A DNA stretch of 64,000 nt from Candidatus Pacearchaeota archaeon (GCA_019659125.1 JAIFVX010000001.1:182097-246096); one strand, 5' to 3'. Counted from the first letter of the stretch, positions 23,614-32,732 are shown. Notes: generated from the letters alone by a model not told the origin. Translations and numbers: made by a program.

Positions 23614-25548
23614 ATCCCTTACAGCATCAAGAACCCTTGAATCAGGAGAAAGCACATACACATGATCATCCTTTGATCTCAATGCCCTATAAATTCTCTG
23701 TAAGAATTCCCGTCTAGCCTTATCCTTATAGAATTCCCAGAAATACTCTCCATGTGTCTTCTGAAGAATCTTCCAGAATGTCCCCTGAATATTAGGGTTG
23801 GGGTATTTAGTAAAGATGACTGAATTGCATACATCACCAGGAAAGTCTACTCCTCGAGAGCACTTTGTTGTGAACAGTGAATCCTGAAGTTTTGCCTTGA
23901 AGAGCGAAATAAGCCTGCCCTCCCTGTCATCTCCCTGTAATTGCTTTAACTTTTCCCGAGACATAAGATTAAACAGTTCTTTTTCCTGTATTTCTTGTTC
24001 TGTAGGCAAGTCTTCAAAGGCATTTACATGAATAAGCACCGGCTTCTTTGATTTACTCATGCATGCAGAAAGGGATTTCAGATAATCACTACGTGAATGC
24101 TTTCCAGAAGAGAAGTTAGCATATTTACAGTCAAACTCTTTTCCAGTCCGTAGAATCTCAATCGTTCCCTGTCCAAGAGTCTCAGCCTCAACAATCTTGA
24201 AGTCATCTAAACCAAAGATATCATGTAACACCTCTGGAGAGTGGAGGGTCCCTGACATCAGCACGAGTACCTTATTCTTATCTACAATCTCTTTGAACCG
24301 CTTTGATAAATTGGTAGTAACTATATTCACATACAAGTCCTTTTCATCTCGCCTATAGGTAAGATACGTTTCATCAAAGAAATCCTTGAACATGTAGGCT
24401 GCCTCAAGTGCCTTGTTGGCATAATTTGTCTCATCAAGCACAACTTCAGCTCCAATATCAGAATTCTTGAGCAATAATTCAAAAATCTTCTGCACCTTAG
24501 TCTCACTAATGGGAAAAATCTGATTCTCATCAACACCTAACGCCTGCTTATTTCGCTCTTCAAGCTTAATGAGATCAAGAATGGTCTGAACAGCTTCTTG
24601 CGCTTCTACCTTCTCAGGAAGGATCAGCTTCAGACCTCCCATCAATCGTGTGAGATTAACCTCTGATTGAGTTGAAAAATTATCCAAAAACTCATCAGCC
24701 TCATCAATGATCTCAACATCTGTTGCTGGTTTTCTGTTTAAAGCAACTTCAATCTTGTATTTGGCAGCGTTGAAAATCAAGACATCAGCATCAAGGTATG
24801 CCTGATACTGATCGTAATAAGAACATCCTTCTTTTCGGTGATAAAAAACAAATTCCCTTTCTTCAAGTCCTTTATAGCGTTTCTTCCGTGCCCCTTTCAA
24901 GGGAAGTTCAATTTCTGCAGGGGCAATAGGGCTCCAATAGGGATTGGCAGGAGCAACTGAAATCCTCCTGAGGTTTTTTATTTCAGGTTCCATTTTGCTC
25001 ATGATATAGGGATTGTTTTTATAATACTCCCGTAGTAATTCAGAGTTCTTTTCATGAAATGAAATGTTTTCAGGAAGAAGAGGATCAGCGCATGAGATTC
25101 CCGGTTTTATGATTGAATCGTGATTTTCCCTTCCCGTAAGCATGGCAATCTTCATCTTCCGTGCTCCTTTGATGACATATTTCCTGCTCGTATAATCCTC
25201 CTCATACTGCTTCTGCAGGCCCTTGACCGGAACGACTATAGATGCCCTACCAAGTTTTCGGGCGATATTAAGCGCTATAGCGGACTTTCCTGTTCCACAG
25301 ACACCGTGAATGAAAATAATCTTCGTCCCATCTTTAGCAAGGTTAACAACTTCATTCACCACGTCCTCTTGGGTCTTTCCATTAGAAAAGAGAAGAGGAG
25401 AAAGTAGCCTTCCATGCTCATGAAGACTCCAGGCAGCATCATCTACCTGTTGGAGAGTCTCCTCACGAGGTGATGAAGGAAATACATCGAGCTTCAGCTC
25501 GTCCACACTTATCAGTTTCCCTTGAGAATCAAATTTCATCCTCTCCAT
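23596..25548 (-). CDS. XPD/DinG-like superfamily 2 helicase
   Basis: A DNA helicase-like ATPase of 650 aa. Walker A is HGVCGTGKSA (about residue 82) and the Walker B DEAD box is IIDEADEFLDNF (about residue 280). LVLMSGTLHSPEVL is motif III/IV, and QRIYRALRSKDDH is motif VI near the C-terminus, the XPD/Rad3/DinG arrangement. XPD has four Cys between motif I and motif II that hold an iron-sulfur cluster; only two Cys (GISC, EGCSYY) are present here, so the cluster is probably lost. Likely role in DNA repair or RNA-DNA unwinding. A CTTTTAAAC box lies upstream of the ATG. Confidence 0.82.
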   Translation of the reverse strand: MERMKFDSQGKLISVDELKLDVFPSSPREETLQQVDDAAWSLHEHGRLLSPLLFSNGKTQEDVVNEVVNLAKDGTKIIFIHGVCGTGKSAIALNIARKLGRASIVVPVKGLQKQYEEDYTSRKYVIKGARKMKIAMLTGRENHDSIIKPGISCADPLLPENISFHEKNSELLREYYKNNPYIMSKMEPEIKNLRRISVAPANPYWSPIAPAEIELPLKGARKKRYKGLEEREFVFYHRKEGCSYYDQYQAYLDADVLIFNAAKYKIEVALNRKPATDVEIIDEADEFLDNFSTQSEVNLTRLMGGLKLILPEKVEAQEAVQTILDLIKLEERNKQALGVDENQIFPISETKVQKIFELLLKNSDIGAEVVLDETNYANKALEAAYMFKDFFDETYLTYRRDEKDLYVNIVTTNLSKRFKEIVDKNKVLVLMSGTLHSPEVLHDIFGLDDFKIVEAETLGQGTIEILRTGKEFDCKYANFSSGKHSRSDYLKSLSACMSKSKKPVLIHVNAFEDLPTEQEIQEKELFNLMSREKLKQLQGDDREGRLISLFKAKLQDSLFTTKCSRGVDFPGDVCNSVIFTKYPNPNIQGTFWKILQKTHGEYFWEFYKDKARREFLQRIYRALRSKDDHVYVLSPDSRVLDAVRDLQLSG

Positions 25549-25584
25549 GATAGTTTTCTGAACTAAGAGTTTAAAAGAATTGCG

Positions 25585-25950
25585 CTAATCTCTTTCAATT
25601 GAAATAGCGTTCTTAGCGTCCGATATAACAATTCTGTTAGGAACAGCTCGCTTTATAACTCTATCAAGCGTAGCAATATAAATGCCATGTTTTCCCTTGG
25701 CAATCAATCCTTCATCTACTGATGTTCCTCCAAGCTTCATCTTCTTTATCTTTCGTGTCTCAAAGAGCGTAAAAGCTAGGTCAATAGCAACTCTATCTGC
25801 ATGAGCAACATTCAACCGTAAATCTTTCAGCTCGTCCATGACCTCTCGAGGCAATACAGGACTAAACCCTTGTTCCTTCAGTTCGGAAATAAAGTCAATA
25901 TTTTTTCTCAGGCATGAAATGATAAAACTACTGTCTAAAAGAACTTCCAT
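25585..25950 (-). CDS. PIN-domain ribonuclease-like protein
   Basis: A 121-residue PIN domain beginning MEVLLDSSFIISCL (first acidic residue D7), with REVMDEL (second acidic) and a late ATLDRVIKR / ISDAKN segment. This resembles the FCF1/VapC9-like archaeal proteins that process or cleave RNA. No antitoxin gene is adjacent on this strand, so a housekeeping rRNA-processing role is possible. I use the ATG at 25950, about 25 bases after a TTAATATAGC box, rather than an upstream GTG. Confidence 0.8.
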   Translation of the reverse strand: MEVLLDSSFIISCLRKNIDFISELKEQGFSPVLPREVMDELKDLRLNVAHADRVAIDLAFTLFETRKIKKMKLGGTSVDEGLIAKGKHGIYIATLDRVIKRAVPNRIVISDAKNAISIERD

Positions 25951-26028
25951 CACTCAAAGAAGAGAGAATGCTATATTAACCTTGCGATGTAAACAAACGT
26001 TTATATATTCTCCAAGGTTTTTCCAGCG

Positions 26029-26586
26029 ATGGAAGAGCCAGAGCATATTGCTCAAGTCCTCGAGGGTGTAAAAAAAGGGTTGATGCAGCAAGATTCAGCG
26101 TTGCTTAAGGAATTATCGAATCAGACTATCCACTGCGCATGTACAGTTCAGGATATAGGAAGCATTACGATCGCAGTCCTTGTCTATGCCCTGAGCAAGC
26201 TTGTCGAGCGGAAGGATTATGCAAAAGTAAGGAACTGGGGAGTGTTTGTGAAGAGATTTAATTCTTTCCTTGATCTTGCAATAAAAGCTGCAAAGGATGA
26301 TAATGAAAAGAAATATGAAGAGTACCTGGCCCAGGCACGGAGGGCTCTCACCTCTATATCGGTCAATCTCAAACCATATATTGAAGAGGTAATCCATAAG
26401 GCTTCCATCAACAAGGCATCAAAAGTCTATGAGCATGGAATTTCTCTCGGTCAGACATCCCATATTCTTGGTGTTACTCAATGGGAGCTTACAGAATATA
26501 TGGGGCAGTCTCAACGAGGAGAAGAATACAACCGGACACTTGATGTCAGGAAAAGAGCAAAAACAGCGCTGGAGTTCTTTTCATGA
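26029..26586 (+). CDS. Helical partner protein of the downstream PIN protein
   Basis: A 185-residue, mostly helical protein; I do not recognise a named family. The last third has an HTH-like pattern (SLGQTSHILGVTQWELTEYM), so it may bind DNA or fold onto the partner nuclease. The stop overlaps the next start by 4 bases (ATGA), giving a two-gene operon with a PIN protein. That is the layout of toxin-antitoxin pairs, although this protein is larger than most antitoxins. A GTTTATATATTC box lies about 30 bases before the ATG. Confidence 0.7.
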   Translation: MEEPEHIAQVLEGVKKGLMQQDSALLKELSNQTIHCACTVQDIGSITIAVLVYALSKLVERKDYAKVRNWGVFVKRFNSFLDLAIKAAKDDNEKKYEEYLAQARRALTSISVNLKPYIEEVIHKASINKASKVYEHGISLGQTSHILGVTQWELTEYMGQSQRGEEYNRTLDVRKRAKTALEFFS

Positions 26587-27257
26587 AAGCATTGATTTTT
26601 GATTCCGGACCCATTATCAATCTTGCAATGAACGGTCTTCTCTCCGTATTGAGGGATTTGAAAAAGTCATTTGATGGAAAGTTTATTATTACCCAGGCTG
26701 TGAAATACGAGATCATTGACCGTCCTGTAGGAGTGTCTCGTTTTGAACTTGAAGCACTTATGGTAAAAAGCCTATTTGACTCAGGAGTGCTCGAGATGCC
26801 ATCTGAATTCGGTGTTGACGAAGAAGAGTTAAAGAAAGCAACTCAAAAACTCATGGAAAGCGCTAATCATTACGTACAGATAAAGGAAAAATGGATTCCT
26901 ATTGTAAGTGAAGCTGAAATGTCGTGCCTCGCCTTGAGTTCAGCACTAACAAAAAAGGGCATCACGAATCTTATCGCAATAGATGAGAGAACAACACGAA
27001 TTCTATCGGAAAATCCTGAAAACCTTGAAAAACTTCTCTCAGATAGGATGCATGAAAGAGCGACAATTATCAGAAAAGACATTTCACTCTTCTCAGGCTA
27101 CCGTTTTATAAGGTCTTCGGAAATAGTATATGTTGCCTACAAGAAAGGCCTCATTCCCCTACAAGGGAAAAAAGTTCTTGAAGCTCTTCTCTATGCAACA
27201 AAGTTCAAGGGAGCGGCCATCTCCTTTGAAGAAATTGATCAGCTGAAGAAACTCTAG
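26583..27257 (+). CDS. PIN-like nuclease domain protein, 224 aa
   Basis: The N-terminus MKALIFDSGPIINLAMNG has the PIN first-strand Asp. A conserved Glu lies in AVKYEIIDRP. SEAEMSCLALSSAL and LIAIDERTTR supply the later acidic residues, a pattern seen in larger archaeal PIN proteins. The C-terminal half (KGLIPLQGKKVLEALLYATKFKG) looks helical. Likely an RNA-cleaving enzyme controlled by the preceding gene product. The final stop overlaps the convergent surface-protein gene by 4 bases. Confidence 0.75.
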   Translation: MKALIFDSGPIINLAMNGLLSVLRDLKKSFDGKFIITQAVKYEIIDRPVGVSRFELEALMVKSLFDSGVLEMPSEFGVDEEELKKATQKLMESANHYVQIKEKWIPIVSEAEMSCLALSSALTKKGITNLIAIDERTTRILSENPENLEKLLSDRMHERATIIRKDISLFSGYRFIRSSEIVYVAYKKGLIPLQGKKVLEALLYATKFKGAAISFEEIDQLKKL

Positions 27258-29737
27258 TTCTCGCTTCTATCAGTCATGTTGTCACACCCTGAATCATACA
27301 AATCAATCTTTCCATCCCCATCGTTGTCTTTTCCATCATAACACTGTAAGATAGCTGGTAGATTAGGCTGAGTAATAGAACGTATGTCTGGAACATTATT
27401 TACAAAAACAGGAGTATACCCCATTTCCATCAACCGTCGTCCCTGGTCAACTCGTGCTTGTACTCCCCCAACGAGTCTATCATCGTGAATACGATACCAG
27501 AGTGATGCGCTTGGATTAAGATACGAGGCAAGAATAGCAGGGGATTTAGGCATATCTGCTTCAGTGTAGAGCTCGGGACCCATCCATACGTCAGCATCAC
27601 CATTGAAAATGTCTGATGTATAGACTTCCTGTGTTGATCGTATGGATGGTGCAAGCATCTTAATAGTTTTTAGGTAAAGATATCTTTGTATAGGAACTGC
27701 TTTGAATGCATCTAACCCGAGCTCAGTAGTACCCCTACTAAGAGCAAGCGAAAGTTCTCGTTTTACAAATTGCTGATGCGCTCTTCGTGAGAAATCAAGA
27801 TACTGGAGAGTAGGAGGTTCCCATTGGTCAGGGAAAGGAACCTGAAGAGTCCTTCCCCACCAGAATCCAAGGGAAATGCCGGACTGTCCCATTCGACTCA
27901 GGTTTGCCGCGCTATTGCTGACATTAGGCAACCAAAAGCTCTGCATATGAGGGGGATAGTTGAAGTCTTCATTCTCATATAACCCTCCGGCAGCCCATAC
28001 CATGTATCGCTTGTATCCTTTCGATTGAGATTCCGCTATCCAATAATCAACCAGAGGGCCCCATCCATATTTATCAACTCTTCCGATTTCCGGGGATCTA
28101 AAGGATGATATATATCGTCGAGGATTGTCTCTAAGAAGAGCCTGATCAATAGGTAAAGAAAAATCATTGTTAATATGGTAGATAGAGTCTGCCATAATAT
28201 CTGCTCTTACCGGTCTCCGATCGCGATCAGAAACAGTTCCTGTTCGTGGTCCATAGAGGCTTTCAAAGTATCTCTTATATGGCAATGCTGTAAAGATTGC
28301 ATTTCGAGGACTACTAAACCTGACAGAGATAGTATAATTTCTTATTGCTCCAGCTGAAATATTTCCTCTAATATCAGTCCTATTTATGGTGCCCCCATAG
28401 TGCGTAAGGTTGGCAGTTTGGACAAAGTTCATGAAGCGAACACTCCAGTATCCGTTGGGGTCAATGCCTGTCGGCGTTCCCACTGAGTCTATATAGACTC
28501 CAAACGTAGGATCATAGCCATATTCGAGGTAAGGGAACTCAAGCGCAACACCGCTTGCAAAAGTCCCATCATCAACAATAGAGATGGGGGAATAGACGTC
28601 AGCAACAGTATAGACTCCAACCCACACAAAATTCCCACCATAATACGTGCTCGGATTATCAATAACAAACGGCAGGTAACCAGCACCAGCACCTCCAATA
28701 AAGTTGGCTGGACCGCTCGTCTTATGTTTGATGCCGTAAAGAGTAAAATCAGGATGGTTGATAGGGGAACCTGTTGGATTCTTAAGCACAATATTGATAT
28801 CTACTCCTCCAGGTCGGGTAATAAATTTTTTAGTGACTTCCAACCCGGTTGTAGTCCCCATTAAAATCTGGAGGTCAGCCAAAGTCGTAGCTCCATTCTT
28901 TACCACACAATGAGCAACTTCTCCGTCGCAGGCTGTCGGAAAAGAAACGGGAAGCAGCATATCCTCATCGGCAGCATATTTCTGCGGAGAGACAGTTCCC
29001 TCAAAGTCATCATACGGAGAAAGGCAATTAGGATCCAGCATGTCTACAAGCCCATTGCCGTTATTGTCAATCCCGTCAGCACACTGGAACTTATAGTCAA
29101 CCCATTCGGTAACTCCGGAAGCAATACATCCATAATCAACTGTATCAATAAACCCATCACCATCATTGTCAACACCATCCGTGCATTCGGCACCGGGAAG
29201 GAAAACATAAATATAGGATTCTCCAGGTGCTTTATTGTTCGGCCCCGCTAATGAGCTTACTTGAGGGTTATCTTGTGCTTTCGGGATAAGACTAAGAGAA
29301 GGAGTAATTTCTTTTCCTTTGGAAGTAGAAAAGATAGGCACCAAAATAAGCCTGTGAAGCGTCGCTAAGGTATCTCCTGTGTAGTCAACAGTCACTTTCT
29401 TTTCTTCAAATTCAGCAAGAGTCGTGTTAACTCTGTGAGTGACGCTCGAGCCCTGATTATCTTCCATGATAAGATAGAATGCAATAGCTGAAGGAGAGTT
29501 TGATTTTCGCTTGATATTCATTTCAACAAGTTTTGAGTCACCGCTTGTACGGAAGTGCACCGAACTTGGTACGATGACATATTTCTCATTCCGCAATGTT
29601 ATGTCAATCTGGCCCTGAATGTCTTCTATAGGGGAGGTGACTCCGCGGATAATAATCCATAAAAGAACGACGGCAGCTAGCCCTAGAAGAATAAATAGCA
29701 CAGCGCTAAGAATCGTTGATAAACCTCTTTTTTCCAT
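27254..29737 (-). CDS. Secreted surface protein with pilin-like signal, Ca-binding DNDGDG motifs and a possible glycosidase domain
   Basis: The N-terminus MEKRGLSTILSAVLFILLGLAA-type sequence fits an archaeal pilin/class III signal (KRG before a hydrophobic helix). Three copies of a Cys-flanked DNxGDG or DNNGNG motif (about residues 188, 222, and near the end) resemble type 3 calcium-binding loops. The central region (about 480-790) has Trp/Tyr/Asp-rich segments such as ISLGFWWGRT and TELGLDAF, and VWMGPELYTEADM, which suggest a TIM-barrel-type carbohydrate-active domain; no family can be named. Length 827 aa. Probably exported and anchored at the cell surface, maybe on pilus-like structures. 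Confidence 0.65.
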   Translation of the reverse strand: MEKRGLSTILSAVLFILLGLAAVVLLWIIIRGVTSPIEDIQGQIDITLRNEKYVIVPSSVHFRTSGDSKLVEMNIKRKSNSPSAIAFYLIMEDNQGSSVTHRVNTTLAEFEEKKVTVDYTGDTLATLHRLILVPIFSTSKGKEITPSLSLIPKAQDNPQVSSLAGPNNKAPGESYIYVFLPGAECTDGVDNDGDGFIDTVDYGCIASGVTEWVDYKFQCADGIDNNGNGLVDMLDPNCLSPYDDFEGTVSPQKYAADEDMLLPVSFPTACDGEVAHCVVKNGATTLADLQILMGTTTGLEVTKKFITRPGGVDINIVLKNPTGSPINHPDFTLYGIKHKTSGPANFIGGAGAGYLPFVIDNPSTYYGGNFVWVGVYTVADVYSPISIVDDGTFASGVALEFPYLEYGYDPTFGVYIDSVGTPTGIDPNGYWSVRFMNFVQTANLTHYGGTINRTDIRGNISAGAIRNYTISVRFSSPRNAIFTALPYKRYFESLYGPRTGTVSDRDRRPVRADIMADSIYHINNDFSLPIDQALLRDNPRRYISSFRSPEIGRVDKYGWGPLVDYWIAESQSKGYKRYMVWAAGGLYENEDFNYPPHMQSFWLPNVSNSAANLSRMGQSGISLGFWWGRTLQVPFPDQWEPPTLQYLDFSRRAHQQFVKRELSLALSRGTTELGLDAFKAVPIQRYLYLKTIKMLAPSIRSTQEVYTSDIFNGDADVWMGPELYTEADMPKSPAILASYLNPSASLWYRIHDDRLVGGVQARVDQGRRLMEMGYTPVFVNNVPDIRSITQPNLPAILQCYDGKDNDGDGKIDLYDSGCDNMTDRSEN

Positions 29738-29775
29738 TCCAAACGAGATAACAAAAGAGCATATAAATAGTTAAT

Positions 29776-29845
29776 GGGCGCGGAGGGAATCGAACCCCCG
29801 AATAACGGGCTGGAGCCGTTCAGTTTACCACTAGCTTACGCACCC
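29776..29845 (-). tRNA. tRNA-Trp (anticodon CCA)
   Basis: The 70-nt reverse-strand sequence has acceptor GGGTGCG/CGCGCCC (one T-G pair), anticodon stem AACGG/CCGTT with loop CTCCAGC (anticodon CCA), and T arm GGGGG-TTCGATT-CCCTC. The D stem is weak. Many archaeal tRNA-Trp genes carry an intron with a C/D-box guide; this one has none. Confidence 0.93.
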
Positions 29846-29942
29846 ACATAATTAGCAGTTTTAGATGTGTTTTAAGCTTTACTACTTATACAAGTAACGA
29901 ATGATGATAAAACTTTATATATACACATTTTATATTTATAGA

Positions 29943-30350
29943 ATGACCTTTGATGATGTCGGTGAGGGAGATTCCCATAGTGGCTGCTTGCCTAAAGTAT
30001 TGGTTCTAGTTGGCTTAGGGGCCTTTGGAGCAACCCTTTATTGGGGTGGCCGAGAACAGAATAAATATTCTGACACAATACAACGTGTGAGACAAATAGC
30101 TGCCGGTGAGGACAATGTATGGACGACTCAGGAAAAGAAAGAATTCTTGAAAGAACTGAGAATAAAGGATACATTAATTGAAGGACAAGATATTCGTTTT
30201 TGGAAAACAGGCGATGAAACGGAAATTATCTCTCAATATAATCTTAGAGATGATGGAAAAATAATTTATGGCAAACCAATGAGTGCTACTGTATTAGGCA
30301 CAGTCGCAAACAGTCAATTAGAGAAGTATATTGCTGACCATAAAAAGTAA
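29943..30350 (+). CDS. Hypothetical single-helix membrane protein, 135 aa
   Basis: After an acidic N-terminus (MTFDDVGEGD), one hydrophobic segment (KVLVLVGLGAFGATLYWGG) is followed by a soluble charged domain of about 95 residues. No family recognised. The ATG at 29943 is chosen because CTTTATATATAC lies about 30 bases before it; the upstream ATGs at 29901 and 29904 fall inside or next to the promoter. Confidence 0.55.
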   Translation: MTFDDVGEGDSHSGCLPKVLVLVGLGAFGATLYWGGREQNKYSDTIQRVRQIAAGEDNVWTTQEKKEFLKELRIKDTLIEGQDIRFWKTGDETEIISQYNLRDDGKIIYGKPMSATVLGTVANSQLEKYIADHKK

Positions 30351-30710
30351 CTAATTATAATTCCAGAAGTTCAGCTTCCCTTTGCAATAAACCGGTGGAA
30401 TTCTCCCTGCGTTCTCTAAGACGAAGCCATGTAATCCCCATTCCTTAGAAGCACAGTGCTTGTCTTTATCATTCTCAAATTCTTTATCATTATTATACTT
30501 CTTAACATCAACAAGTGTTGCTTTTCCCACAATACAACCTGTAGGAAGAGTATCAAAACCAAATTTTTCCATGGCCTCCTGGTCAACGTTCTGGGAAGCG
30601 TGGATCAAAAACTCACCTCTAAACCGAGTGTTCCACTTCCTTAATTCTATAGTCTTTTTCCCTGACACAACCAGCTCGGCAAAAGGCTGTTTTAACGAGA
30701 GTGCTTTCAT
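30351..30710 (-). CDS. ASCH-domain protein
   Basis: The start MKALSLKQPFAELVVSGKKTIELRKWNT is the hallmark of the ASC-1 homology domain: GxKTIELR is the ligand-binding cleft motif. The ending GKLNFW is also typical. ASCH proteins bind RNA or nucleotides; EcoYqfB-type members hydrolyse N4-acetylcytidine. At 119 aa it is a stand-alone ASCH protein. It is convergent with the preceding membrane-protein gene and divergent from the His-rich gene. Confidence 0.85.
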   Translation of the reverse strand: MKALSLKQPFAELVVSGKKTIELRKWNTRFRGEFLIHASQNVDQEAMEKFGFDTLPTGCIVGKATLVDVKKYNNDKEFENDKDKHCASKEWGLHGFVLENAGRIPPVYCKGKLNFWNYN

Positions 30711-30760
30711 TGAAAATAGACGGGAACAAGATTTATAAACAAATTCTCCCTGAAAGTGCT

Positions 30761-31432
30761 ATGCCAAAAAAGAGTAAAAAAGAGCCGCAGCACAAGCATC
30801 CTGTTCATCATTCATTAGAGCATCAGATTAATCATTCTACTAAGAAGGAAGAGGAAAAACCTCATCACATTCACCATCATGTTGTTGAACAGCATAAGCA
30901 CGTGCATCACGAGCCTACCCCAGAGCATCATGTACATCACACTCCTCCTGCAGAACAACGCGCACCTATTCGAGATGTATCTCCCGCTCCCCATATACAT
31001 CATAAAGTGCATCATCACGCTCATCCAGCCCACCATGAATACCATGTCCAAGAACAGTCGTATGGAGGACCAATAGAAAAAGTAATTGTAGAGAATATGG
31101 TGCAGCTCCAGAAGATTAATACGGACCTGGCCGAAAAGTTTGACAGTCTCACCAAGCAAATCTCAGGTCTTCTTGCACTTTTTGAAACTACTGCCAGAAG
31201 CTTTGGAGAGCATCCTGCAATCCAGGCAACTGAAAAAGATAAGGCGTTCTTAGATAAGATAGACAAGCTTCTCGAGCAAAATAAAGTAATTGCAAAGGGT
31301 CTTACAATAATGGATGAGAGGATGAGGGAAAGAATTTATGGCGCTCCTGCAGAGCAGCAGAGGCCGCAACAGCAAGAACCGACGGAAGAGTTCAGACCTT
31401 CTTTGGGAAGCAGGCCGCTTCCTCGATTCTAA
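30761..31432 (+). CDS. Histidine-rich coiled-coil protein, 223 aa
   Basis: The first about 90 residues are very rich in His, with HHIHHH, HHAHPAHHEYH and similar runs, and Lys/Glu. Then comes an amphipathic helical region (VENMVQLQKINTDLAEKFDSLTKQI) likely to form a coiled coil, and a Pro/Gln-rich tail ending LPRF. The His-rich part could bind metal ions (zinc, nickel, copper) or DNA. The stop overlaps the next start by one base (TAATG), so the two are coupled. I use the ATG at 30761 (MPKKSKKE). No family is known to me. Confidence 0.65.
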   Translation: MPKKSKKEPQHKHPVHHSLEHQINHSTKKEEEKPHHIHHHVVEQHKHVHHEPTPEHHVHHTPPAEQRAPIRDVSPAPHIHHKVHHHAHPAHHEYHVQEQSYGGPIEKVIVENMVQLQKINTDLAEKFDSLTKQISGLLALFETTARSFGEHPAIQATEKDKAFLDKIDKLLEQNKVIAKGLTIMDERMRERIYGAPAEQQRPQQQEPTEEFRPSLGSRPLPRF

Positions 31433-32100
31433 TGCCTGAATCAGAGCTTGCAGGATTATTCTTAAAGGAATATGTACGATACCTCATCTATCATTCAAAG
31501 AAAGTGGTGTCTCCGCAAACACTTCTCCCTCATGAGCAGCCTCCAGTGCTAATAACAACTCCATTAACACATCCAAGTATGCCTGAGGAAAAACCTGAAG
31601 TCTATCACCCAAGTATGACGACGCAGCCACTACAACCACAAATACCTTCTATCCGGAGGCCTCTGCCACCACGAAGGCCAATGCCCATGCAGCATCCAAG
31701 CCCTTTCATGCCTCCTCGAGTGATACCTCCACAACTAAAGCAACCTCAACTTCCTCCACCTCTCCCTGCATATCAACCTTCAGAAGAGACAGCCCATGCA
31801 ACGGAGACCCTTGGCCTTACAAAGCTAAGTCAGTTTCTTGCTGATTCTGGAGTGATGATGATTGAATGCGCAGGTCCTGACAAGGCAGTTGTCGTAACAA
31901 AAGGAGGCGTCTTCCAAACAACATCTACAACCTTAAATGTTGAGGAAATAGATTCGATTATGAAAGAAATTTCAGAAAAGACAAAGATTCCTATTGTTCC
32001 AGGGATATTCAAGGCCGCACTAGGAAATCTTCTTATAACTGCTGTGGTCTCGGAGTTTGTAGGCACTCGTTTTATCATCCAGAAGCGTGGCCCACGATAA
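31432..32100 (+). CDS. Proline-rich protein with conserved C-terminal domain, 222 aa
   Basis: The N-terminal helix (ELAGLFLKEYVRYLIYHSKK) is followed by about 95 residues dominated by Pro and Gln and then a compact alpha/beta domain (LTKLSQFLADSGVMMIECAGPDKAVVV to SEFVGTRFIIQKR). The C-terminal domain looks structured and may be the family core; I do not recognise it. It is translationally coupled to the His-rich coiled-coil gene, so the two proteins probably work together, perhaps as a membrane-adjacent scaffold. Confidence 0.65.
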   Translation: MPESELAGLFLKEYVRYLIYHSKKVVSPQTLLPHEQPPVLITTPLTHPSMPEEKPEVYHPSMTTQPLQPQIPSIRRPLPPRRPMPMQHPSPFMPPRVIPPQLKQPQLPPPLPAYQPSEETAHATETLGLTKLSQFLADSGVMMIECAGPDKAVVVTKGGVFQTTSTTLNVEEIDSIMKEISEKTKIPIVPGIFKAALGNLLITAVVSEFVGTRFIIQKRGPR

Positions 32101-32131
32101 CACTTATAAAGATTTGACTGTGGTAGAGTAA

Positions 32132-32731
32132 ATGAAAGAGCTACACGAACTATACCAAAAACAAAAAGATACCATCCAAAAAAGGCTTCTAGAATTCAAG
32201 TCTTTAAGAGAGAAGGATTATATGAATGAGTTTCTCTTCTGTCTGTTAACTCCTCAAAGCAACGCACAGAGATGTTGGCAGGCAGTCGAAGAGATAGTAA
32301 AGCTGAAAAGAAAAGACAAATCATCCATTGCAAGAATCCTCAAGACAAGAACAAGGTTCCACAATAACAAGGCAGGTTATGTAGTACGGGGATTAAAGTC
32401 ATGGGATAAAATCCAGGCGATGCTCACGATGGATAATGTGTGGGAGTTAAGGAATACCTTGGCAGAGAACGTCAAAGGGTATGGGTTAAAAGAAGCAGGA
32501 CATTTTCTGAGGAACATAGGAAAGTCTGACAACAAGGTTGCAATCCTTGATAGGCACATTCTTAGGAACTTGAAAGCCCTCAATGTTATTGACGAAGAAT
32601 CAATAAGAAATAAGAAGCACTATCATGAGCTTGAACAAAAGTTTCTTTCATTCTCTACAAGAATAGGAATCCCTATTGATGAGCTTGATCTTTTCTTTTG
32701 GAGCAAGGAAAACGGGCAATTGTTCAAGTAG
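32132..32731 (+). CDS. Ogg2-type N-glycosylase/DNA lyase (8-oxoguanine)
   Basis: Removes 8-oxoguanine from DNA and nicks the abasic site. The N-terminal helix has LLTPQSNAQRCW. The helix-hairpin-helix with catalytic Lys is VKGYGLKEAGHFLRNIG, followed by AILDRHILRNL with the catalytic Asp. The C-terminal DELDLFFWSKENGQLFK is the conserved Ogg2 tail with the C-terminal Lys. Length 199 aa is typical of archaeal Ogg2. An ACACTTATAAAGA box is upstream. Confidence 0.92.
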   Translation: MKELHELYQKQKDTIQKRLLEFKSLREKDYMNEFLFCLLTPQSNAQRCWQAVEEIVKLKRKDKSSIARILKTRTRFHNNKAGYVVRGLKSWDKIQAMLTMDNVWELRNTLAENVKGYGLKEAGHFLRNIGKSDNKVAILDRHILRNLKALNVIDEESIRNKKHYHELEQKFLSFSTRIGIPIDELDLFFWSKENGQLFK

Positions 32732-32732
32732 G

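Noticed and set aside
31432-32100. Secretion ATPase (FlaI-like) identity for the Pro-rich protein
   Set aside because: No Walker motifs are present.
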